Shown piece after piece: positions 58,034 through 64,000 of a DNA stretch of 64,000 nt. The notes beneath the pieces were generated by a model, which searched no databases, was not told the DNA's origin, and saw nothing but the letters and a program-made list of their open reading frames with translations. Numbering within the stretch: position 1 is the first letter of the stretch; every line of letters begins with the position of its first letter. The position numbers and the translations under genes are program-made. The stretch is from Bradyrhizobium nanningense (GTDB taxonomy: Bacteria > Pseudomonadota > Alphaproteobacteria > Rhizobiales > Xanthobacteraceae), in contig NZ_LBJC01000080.1 of the NCBI RefSeq assembly GCF_004114535.1, positions 62,001 to 126,000 of the forward strand, read 5' to 3'.

Positions 58034-59305
58034 ATGTCCGAGATGGCAGAGCATATCGTCATCGTCGGTGCCGGCGCGGCAGGCCTGATGGCGGCGCGCG
58101 AGCTGGCGTGTGCTGGCCGGAAGGTGACGGTGCTGGAGGCACGCGCGCGCTGCGGCGGCCGCATCCATCCGCTGCCGCTTTCGGAGTTCGGCTATCCCGC
58201 CGAGGGCGGCGCCGAATTCGTCCATGGCGAGGCGCCGGTCACGCGCGGATTGCTGCGCGAGGCCGGGCTCTCGCTTCAGGAGATCGAAGGCGAGCAGTGG
58301 AGCTTTGACGGGGCGAGGCTCTCGCGCGAAGAGCGCGACGACCCGCACGAGGCCGAACTCCAAGCCTTGCTGAGGGATTTGCAGGACGATCTCCCTGTCG
58401 CCGAGTTCCTGCGCCGGCATTTTGCCGGGAATGACTCCGCGCCGATGCGCCATTCGATCGAGCGGATGGTCGAGGGCTATGACGCGGCCGACCCGGAGCG
58501 CGCCTCGACGCTGGCGCTGCGCGAGGAATGGATGGATGGCGGGCATGCTCCGCAGGCGCGCATCGATGGCGGTTATGGCGCGCTGGTCGACTTTCTGGTG
58601 GCGGACTGCCGCCGGCACGGCGTCACCATCCATCTTGGCTGCGTGGTGTCGGCGATCGAGGAGGACGGCCGCGAGGCTGTCGTTCGCTGCGCCGGCGGTG
58701 ACGTGCATGGCTGCAGCCGCGTGATCCTCACCGTGCCGCTGCCGCTGCTGCGCGAGATAGCCCTGCCGGCGAGCGCGAGTGCGAGGCTTGCCGTCACTGA
58801 TGACATCGGCTTCGGCAATGTCATCAAGATCCTGCTGCGCTTCGCGCGGCCATGGTGGCGCGAGCGACACCAGGATCTCGCGCACATGACCTTCCTGTTG
58901 TCCGAACAGAAGATCCCGGTGTGGTGGACGCAATATCCGAGCCAGCATGCCGTGCTCACCGGCTGGTTCGGCGGCCCGCGCACGCTGGAGCTGGACAGCC
59001 TCGATCCGCAAGGATTGATCGAGGCCGGGCTCGGTTCGCTCGCCGCCATCTTCAAGCTGCCGCGCGAGGACGTCGCGGGCGAGCTCGTGGCGGCATCGGC
59101 GACCAACTGGGCGCACGATCCCTTTGCCCGCGGCGCCTATTCCTGGGCGACACCGCGGACGCGCGCGGCACAGGCGATTCTGGCGCGTGCCGACGGCCTG
59201 GTGTCGTTCTCGGGCGAAGCGCTCTATCGCGGCCCCGACATGGGCACGGTGGAAGCGGCGCTGGCGAGCGGGCTGGAGACGGCGGGGCTGATCCTGCGGA
59301 GGTAA
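58034..59305 (+). CDS. flavin monoamine oxidase-family protein
   Basis: A 423-residue FAD amine oxidase-like enzyme. FAD motif IVIVGAGAAGLMAARELACA at residue 8, then GGRIHPLPL and the C-terminal FSGEALYRGPDMGTVEAALA. It oxidises an amine or acts as a phytoene-type or polyamine oxidase. The substrate is not evident. It starts eight bases after the RibD-like gene, so the three genes from 56.6 kb may form one unit. Confidence 0.88.
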   Translation: MSEMAEHIVIVGAGAAGLMAARELACAGRKVTVLEARARCGGRIHPLPLSEFGYPAEGGAEFVHGEAPVTRGLLREAGLSLQEIEGEQWSFDGARLSREERDDPHEAELQALLRDLQDDLPVAEFLRRHFAGNDSAPMRHSIERMVEGYDAADPERASTLALREEWMDGGHAPQARIDGGYGALVDFLVADCRRHGVTIHLGCVVSAIEEDGREAVVRCAGGDVHGCSRVILTVPLPLLREIALPASASARLAVTDDIGFGNVIKILLRFARPWWRERHQDLAHMTFLLSEQKIPVWWTQYPSQHAVLTGWFGGPRTLELDSLDPQGLIEAGLGSLAAIFKLPREDVAGELVAASATNWAHDPFARGAYSWATPRTRAAQAILARADGLVSFSGEALYRGPDMGTVEAALASGLETAGLILRR

Positions 59306-59311
59306 GATAAA

Positions 59312-59337
59312 AGGCCCGCATCTCTGCGGGCCTCGTG
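59312..59337 (-). terminator. rho-independent terminator for the minus-strand gene
   Basis: AGGCCCGCA-TCTC-TGCGGGCCT is a perfect 9-base stem with a 4-base loop. On the minus strand it is followed by TTTTAT, which makes it a good terminator for the His-rich protein gene. On the plus strand it closes the amine-oxidase transcript without a T-run. Confidence 0.85.
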
Positions 59338-59339
59338 GC

Positions 59340-59648
59340 TCACCAGCGGCTGCCACCGAAGCCGAATGTCACGCTGGGGCCGCCGCCATAATATCCGTAC
59401 GGCCCACCGCCGTAATAGCCGTGGTGGCGCGGGTAATAGCCGTAGCTTCGATAATAAGGCCGGTAGTGGCCGTGATGCCGCCAATGATGGTGACCACGCC
59501 AGTGATGGTGCCTGCGGTGTGCACTGATGTCGGTGGTCTGGCTTTCCTGCGCGCTCTGCTTCGCGCTCGAATTGCCGGCCGCGTTCGCCGCCGATCCGCC
59601 GGCAAGCGCCGCAGCTCCGACCGCCATCGCGACAATGAGATACTTCAT
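59340..59648 (-). CDS. secreted His/Tyr/Gly-rich small protein
   Basis: A 102-residue protein. Signal peptide of about 23 residues (KYLIVAMAVGAAALAGGSAA, then NAA). The mature part has an acidic/polar segment, then a repeating HHHWRGHHHWRHHGH stretch and a YGYYPRHHGYYGGG tail. Such His/Tyr/Gly-rich exported proteins are common in Bradyrhizobium, and metal binding is likely but unproven. GGAG at seven bases supports the ATG. Confidence 0.75.
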   Translation of the reverse strand: MKYLIVAMAVGAAALAGGSAANAAGNSSAKQSAQESQTTDISAHRRHHHWRGHHHWRHHGHYRPYYRSYGYYPRHHGYYGGGPYGYYGGGPSVTFGFGGSRW

Positions 59649-59815
59649 GTTATCACTCCAGTTGAATGTCGTGGGACAACAGATGGGCGTCGGCTGTGTT
59701 CCAGGACGTTGCGGGCGTCGAAACGACGCAGTGCGCGGCATGCGATTCGAAAGGCGGATGATCCTGCGTCGTGAGATTTATTGTCGCATCGGCGGTATCG
59801 ATCACGTCGTTGCCA

Positions 59816-60385
59816 TCACTTGGCCGCGAATGACGCGATCACGTCACGGGTGGTAACGATGCTGGCGAACTCGCTGTCGAGGTTCGACAGCGTCATCGCA
59901 TGGATCTCCTCGGCGGAATGCTTGTCGCCGTCGGGTCCGATGCGGTCGAACGTCCAGGTCGCATCGCGCACGAGACGCGCGTCGAAGCCGAGATTGCCGG
60001 CCATCCGGGTCGTCGTCTCCACGCAATGATTGGTGGTGGCGCCGCAGATCACGAGCGTGCCGATGCCGGCCGCGCGCAGGCGCTGCTCCAGGTCGGTGCC
60101 GATGAAGGCGCTGTTGACGCGCTTGACGATGACGGTCTCGCCGGGTTGCTCGCGCGCCTCGTCCTTGACGGCATAGCCGGAGCTTTGAGGCAGGAACGAC
60201 GAATTCGGCTTTGTGCCCTCATGGCGGATATGAAAGATCGGCGCGCCGCGCGCCCTGAACGTCTGCAGCAGATCGACGATCCGCGCCACCGCATCCGGAT
60301 TGTTGCGTCGCTTTCCCGCCGCCTCCCATTCGTCGAACGCGCGCTGCACGTCGACGACGATGAGAGCGGGGAGGGGGCTGGTCAT
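59816..60385 (-). CDS. isochorismatase-family cysteine hydrolase
   Basis: A 189-residue hydrolase of the nicotinamidase/isochorismatase fold: IVVDVQRAFDEWEAAG at the start with the catalytic aspartate, a lysine in VIVKRVNSAFIGTDL, and the catalytic cysteine in CGATTNHCVETTTRMAG near residue 120. It hydrolyses an amide or vinyl ether. The substrate is unknown. An upstream in-frame ATG adds 50 residues read through the neighbouring palindromic repeat and was rejected. Confidence 0.88.
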   Translation of the reverse strand: MTSPLPALIVVDVQRAFDEWEAAGKRRNNPDAVARIVDLLQTFRARGAPIFHIRHEGTKPNSSFLPQSSGYAVKDEAREQPGETVIVKRVNSAFIGTDLEQRLRAAGIGTLVICGATTNHCVETTTRMAGNLGFDARLVRDATWTFDRIGPDGDKHSAEEIHAMTLSNLDSEFASIVTTRDVIASFAAK

Positions 60386-60478
60386 GAGCGGATTTCTCAA
60401 TGGGTTTGTCGAGTGGAATGTGCGAGGTGACGGAGGTGGCAGGCAATGCCGATTTTCCCTCGTTTCGCGACGACACTC

Positions 60479-60612
60479 GTGCCCCGGACGCGGCGCAGCG
60501 TCTCTTCGACGGTGCGCCGCAGAGCCGGGGCCCATATCGCCAGAAGGCTCTTTGCGAGTATGGGTCCGGCGCTGCGGAGCAGCGCTACGCGCCGCACCGC
60601 GTCCGGGACGCG
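60479..60612. repeat. palindromic repeat, GTGCCCCGGACGCGGCGCAG family copy 2
   Basis: It shares GTGCCCCGGACGCGGCGCAG, AGAGCCGGGGCCCATAT and the right arm GCACCGCGTCCGGGACGCGA with the 43.7 kb copy. The internal sequence differs. It lies in the 330-base gap between divergent genes and nothing else is seen there. Confidence 0.8.
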
Positions 60613-60717
60613 AGGGTGAGTTGCGGCCGCCTTGCTGAGGATCAAAGCGGCAAGGACTGGCCGGCCTAGTGTCGAGGCACCAAATGGTTGGGAATCGATG
60701 AGATGCGAGAGGACGCC

Positions 60718-62544
60718 ATGCCGGGGCCGATGAGTCAACCGGACGGTCTTGCCGAGATCAAGACGCTGCCGCAGCTCCTGCGCTGGCGGGTCGAGGCGAC
60801 ACCGGCGGCGGAGGCCTATCGCCATTTCGACGCGACCGCCCAGCGCTGGGTCAGCCAGTCCTGGCGCGAGATCGATGCGGAATTCGAGCTGTGGCGGCGG
60901 GCGCTCGCCGCGGAGGAATTCTCGCCAGGTGAACGCATCGCCATCCTGATGCCGAACGGCATTGCGCATATCGCCATGGACCAGGCGGCGCTGTCGCGCG
61001 GGCTGGTGCCGGTGCCGATGCATGCTGTCGACAACCCCGACAGCATCGCCTACGTCCTGGTCGATTCCGGCGCGCTGCTCTTGTTTGTCGATACACTGGA
61101 GCGCTGGCAGGCGATCGTGGCGACCGGACAGCCGCTGGACCATCTCAAGCGCATCGTCTGCGCAGATGCGGGCGGGCTCATCACACCGGATGCGCGCATC
61201 GTCGGGCTCGACCACTGGCTCGCACAAGCCCCCCGCGTAAGCGCGCCGCTGACCGACGTCGCGGTCCAGCCGGACGATCTCGCCGCCATCGTCTACACCT
61301 CGGGCACGACCGGGCGGCCGAAGGGCGTGATGTTGTCGCACGGCAACGTGGTCGCCAATGTGAAGGCGATCGCGCGCCGCATCAAAGCCGAACCGCACGA
61401 CGTCTTCCTGTCCTTCCTGCCGCTCTCGCACACCTTCGAGCGCACCGGCGGCTATTACTTCCCGATCGCGGTCGGCGCCTGTGTCGCCTATGCCCGCTCG
61501 GTGCCGCAACTCTCGGAGGATCTGAAGCATGTGCAGCCGACGGTGCTGGTCTCGGTGCCGCGGATCTACGAGCGCATCTACGCGCTGATCGTGCAACATC
61601 GGGCATCCGCGAGCTGGATCGAGCGCGCGCTGCTCGACCTCACCATCGCCGTCGGCGGGCGGCGCTTCGACGCGCGGCAGCAGCATGGCGTGCCGTCGCT
61701 GCTGGACCGGCTGGCTTGGCCGCTGCTCGAGCGCCTCGTCGCCGACAAGGTGCTGGCGCAGCTCGGCGGCCGCCTGCGCGTCGCGGTCTCCGGCGGCGCG
61801 CCGATCGCGGAGCCCGTCATCCGCCTGTTTCTCGCGCTCGGGCTCGACGTCCTCCAGGGTTACGGGATGACGGAGACCTCGCCGGTGGTCTCCGTCAACA
61901 CCCCTGACGACAACGATCCGCATTCGGTCGGCCACGTCCTCGACGGCGTCGAGGTCAGGCTGGGCGAGAACGACGAATTGCTGGTGCGCGGCCCCAGCGT
62001 GATGCTCGGCTACTGGCACAAGCCGGAGGAGACGCGCCGCGTCAAGGACGCCGATGGCTGGCTGCATACCGGCGACCAGGCCCGCATCGAGACTGGGCGC
62101 ATCACCATCACCGGCCGCATCAAGGACATCCTGGTCACGTCCACCGGCGAGAAGATCGCGCCGGTGGATCTGGAGACCGCGATCCTCGCCGATCCCTTGT
62201 TCGAGCAAGCGCTGGTGGTCGGCGAACAGCGGCCGTTCCTCACCGCGCTGGTCGTGCTGAATGCCAAAGCCTGGGTGGAGGAAAAGGAAAGGCTGGCGGC
62301 GCGCGGCCAGCAAGGCGGCGCGGCGGAACGGGCCGCGTTGCTGGCGCGAATAGCGGCAGCCGTGAAGGCCTATCCGTCCTACGCGACACCGCGCGCGGTG
62401 TGGTGGACGCTGGACCCGTGGACCATCGCGGCGGGCCTGCTGACGCCGACGCTGAAGAACAAGCGTCCCGCGCTCGAACGCCGCTTCGCGGACGAGATCG
62501 AGCACGTCTATGCCAAGAAGCCAGCGCCGATAACGGCCACGTGA
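60718..62544 (+). CDS. long-chain acyl-CoA synthetase (AMP-forming)
   Basis: A 608-residue ANL-superfamily ligase. The AMP-binding core YTSGTTGRPKGVMLSHGNV lies near residue 198. It is followed by FLPLSHTFERTGGY, the adenylation motif GYGMTETSPVVSVN near 385, and TGDQARIETGRITITGRIKD near 460. It activates fatty acids to acyl-CoA. Start chosen for GAGAGGA before the ATG at 60718. Upstream in-frame TTG and ATG codons exist. The next gene, an oleate hydratase, suggests a fatty-acid context. Confidence 0.92.
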   Translation: MPGPMSQPDGLAEIKTLPQLLRWRVEATPAAEAYRHFDATAQRWVSQSWREIDAEFELWRRALAAEEFSPGERIAILMPNGIAHIAMDQAALSRGLVPVPMHAVDNPDSIAYVLVDSGALLLFVDTLERWQAIVATGQPLDHLKRIVCADAGGLITPDARIVGLDHWLAQAPRVSAPLTDVAVQPDDLAAIVYTSGTTGRPKGVMLSHGNVVANVKAIARRIKAEPHDVFLSFLPLSHTFERTGGYYFPIAVGACVAYARSVPQLSEDLKHVQPTVLVSVPRIYERIYALIVQHRASASWIERALLDLTIAVGGRRFDARQQHGVPSLLDRLAWPLLERLVADKVLAQLGGRLRVAVSGGAPIAEPVIRLFLALGLDVLQGYGMTETSPVVSVNTPDDNDPHSVGHVLDGVEVRLGENDELLVRGPSVMLGYWHKPEETRRVKDADGWLHTGDQARIETGRITITGRIKDILVTSTGEKIAPVDLETAILADPLFEQALVVGEQRPFLTALVVLNAKAWVEEKERLAARGQQGGAAERAALLARIAAAVKAYPSYATPRAVWWTLDPWTIAAGLLTPTLKNKRPALERRFADEIEHVYAKKPAPITAT

Positions 62545-62640
62545 TTTCGCCGGTCCCGCAGCGCTTGATCCAGCGCAATCTCGGCCGTTGCTGCGCGATG
62601 CAATGTCGCCGCGACATTCGAACCGAAATCGAGGCAGGTC

Positions 62641-64000
62641 ATGAAGGCGTATTTCATCGGCGGTGGCATCGGATCGCTCGCGGGCGCGGCGTTCCTGATC
62701 CGCGACGCGCAACAGCGGGGGCGTGACATCGTGATCTACGAGGCGCAGCCGCTGGTCGGCGGCAGCCTCGACGGCGCCCAGCTCGCGAACGGCGCCTATT
62801 CGCTGCGCGGCGGCCGCATGCTCACCACCGACCATTACGAATGCACCTGGGACTTGCTGTCGAGCATCCCCTCGCTGGAGCATCCGGGCCTCAGCGTGCG
62901 CGACGAGACGATCGCCTTCAACGTGGAGAATCCGGCGCACTCGAAGGCGCGGCTGGTCGATCGCAACCGCTTCAAGGTCGACGTCTCGCATATGGGCTTC
63001 TCCGCGCGCGACCGGCTGGAGCTGGTGCGACTCACCGAGGCCTCGGAAGAGGCGCTCGGCAACAGCCGCATCACCGACTGGCTCTCGCCGGAATTCTTCG
63101 AGTCCAATTTCTGGTACATGTGGCAGACCACGTTCGCCTTCCAGCCCTGGCACAGCGCCGTCGAGCTGAAGCGCTATCTGCACCGCTTCATGAACGAGTT
63201 TCCGCGCATCGAGACGCTCAGTGGCGTCAAGCGCACCGTCTACAACCAGTACGATGCGATCGTACGGCCGCTCGCCGACTGGCTGAAGAGCCAGGGCGTA
63301 CAATTCGTGCGCGGCACGCGCGTCACCGACATGGCGATCGAAAGCGACGACGGACGCTTGCGGGTGCGCCAACTCGTGCTCGATCGCGACGGCCGCACCG
63401 CCAATGTCCTGCTCGAGGACGGCGATCTCGTGTTCTTCCAGAACGGCTCGATGACGGACGCCTCGAGCCTGGGCACGATGACCGAGCCGCCGTCGCGTCT
63501 CACCAAGAAAGACAGTCAGGGCTGGACGTTGTGGGAGACGATCGCGCAGGGGCGTCCCGAATTCGGCAATCCCTCCGCCTTCAACACTTCGATCCCCGAA
63601 TCCTATTGGCTGTCCTTCACCGTCACCTGCCGCGATCCGCTGTTCTTCGATCGGATGGAGGCGTTCTCCGGCAACAGGGCCGGCACCGGCGGCCTTGTGA
63701 CGTTCAAGGATTCCAACTGGCTGATGTCGGTCGTGCTCTATCACCAGCCGCATTTCGCAGGACAGCCGAACAACGTGCAGGTGTTCTGGGGCTATGCGCT
63801 GCATCCCGACCGCGTCGGCAATTTCGTCGGCAAGGCGATGTCCGATTGCGGCGGCGCGGACATCCTGAAGGAGCTGTGTGGCCACCTGAATTTCGACATG
63901 GGCGTGTTCGAGGACGCGATCTGCATTCCCTGCCGCATGCCCTACATCACCAGCATGTTCATGCCGCGCAATTGGGCCGACCGGCCGCTGCCGGTGCCGA
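62641..64000 (+). CDS. ohyA: oleate hydratase (3' end outside window)
   Basis: The first 453 residues of an oleate hydratase (MCRA family). FAD motif FIGGGIGSLAGAAFLIRD near residue 6, YEAQPLVGGSLDGA near 32, GGRMLTTDHYECTWDLLSS near 60, FWYMWQTTFAFQPWHSA near 160, and VFFQNGSMTDASSLGTMT near 265. These are specific to the family, which adds water to the 9-cis double bond of unsaturated fatty acids with FAD as a structural cofactor. The frame is open to the window end. It lies 96 bases after the acyl-CoA synthetase and probably shares its transcript. Confidence 0.93.
   Translation, partial: MKAYFIGGGIGSLAGAAFLIRDAQQRGRDIVIYEAQPLVGGSLDGAQLANGAYSLRGGRMLTTDHYECTWDLLSSIPSLEHPGLSVRDETIAFNVENPAHSKARLVDRNRFKVDVSHMGFSARDRLELVRLTEASEEALGNSRITDWLSPEFFESNFWYMWQTTFAFQPWHSAVELKRYLHRFMNEFPRIETLSGVKRTVYNQYDAIVRPLADWLKSQGVQFVRGTRVTDMAIESDDGRLRVRQLVLDRDGRTANVLLEDGDLVFFQNGSMTDASSLGTMTEPPSRLTKKDSQGWTLWETIAQGRPEFGNPSAFNTSIPESYWLSFTVTCRDPLFFDRMEAFSGNRAGTGGLVTFKDSNWLMSVVLYHQPHFAGQPNNVQVFWGYALHPDRVGNFVGKAMSDCGGADILKELCGHLNFDMGVFEDAICIPCRMPYITSMFMPRNWADRPLPVP

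Noticed and set aside
60397..63885. An 1162-codon open frame on the minus strand
   Set aside because: It lies opposite the acyl-CoA synthetase and oleate hydratase genes, which carry the correct family motifs. The minus frame shows none.
1..64000. CRISPR arrays, rRNA genes, transposases and complete insertion sequences
   Set aside because: No regularly spaced short repeats and no rRNA or transposase motifs were seen. The repeats found are dispersed palindromes.

Overview
The window looks like chromosomal DNA of an alphaproteobacterium, most likely Bradyrhizobium or a close relative in the Nitrobacteraceae. The reasons are the high GC, the DUF2948-hisD-UPF0262-maf-yacG gene order, a rhizobial-type C-P lyase cluster, and at least six families of intergenic palindromic repeats of the kind scattered through Bradyrhizobium and Rhodopseudomonas genomes. 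The assignment rests on recognition, not on a database search.

Layout. 1-6.8 kb: end of a MarR regulator, an enoyl-CoA hydratase, a chemoreceptor, a sugar-acid dehydratase, and a selenium-binding/methanethiol-oxidase-type protein overlapping a membrane protein. 6.8-20.5 kb: a complete phosphonate (C-P lyase) locus in three transcription units. A leftward unit holds an acetyltransferase, a first phnM and a 2H phosphoesterase (DUF1045). A rightward transporter unit holds phnC-phnD-phnE1-phnE2. The lyase unit is phnGHIJKLMN with phnF divergent. Predicted Pho boxes stand in front of all three, and a perfect 12-bp dyad, probably the PhnF operator, stands only before phnG. 20.5-25 kb: an FMN-binding protein, an SDR, a Lys/Arg-rich DUF6496 protein, an alpha/beta hydrolase and O-acetylhomoserine sulfhydrylase. 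25-30.6 kb: an IclR regulator divergent from a six-gene catabolic operon (Bug-type binding protein, flavin reductase-like, FAH-family, 2-oxo-alkenoate hydratase, RidA, LigI-like amidohydrolase).

30.8-40.7 kb: a mixed region with an LLM oxidoreductase, two cyclic-nucleotide-binding proteins (one fused to a thioredoxin-reductase-like flavoprotein that lacks the redox cysteines), a 1-kb non-coding repeat-like stretch, an SGNH hydrolase/acyltransferase pair, tRNA-Thr, and a frameshifted NAD(P)-binding protein. 40.8-44.9 kb: the conserved hisD-to-yacG block. 45.1-51.1 kb: tRNA-Phe(GAA), then about 5.9 kb that ends in a degenerate copy of the tRNA-Phe 3' end. This looks like a small island. It holds a reactive-sulfur module: cysteine desulfurase, DsrE protein, SHOCT membrane protein, MFS transporter, ETHE1-like metallohydrolase, and a divergent ArsR-rhodanese fusion regulator with a nucleoside phosphorylase.

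51.3-64 kb: a DUF1326/DUF2182 pair, a GGDEF-EAL sensor protein, a heme-binding-like beta-barrel protein, a RibD-like reductase, a flavin amine oxidase, a secreted His/Tyr/Gly-rich protein, an isochorismatase-like hydrolase, an acyl-CoA synthetase, and the start of an oleate hydratase cut by the window edge.

The two most coherent systems are the phn locus, where a DUF1045 protein may replace the absent PhnP, and the tRNA-Phe-linked sulfur island, whose regulator has cysteines only in its rhodanese domain. No CRISPR array, rRNA or transposase was seen.
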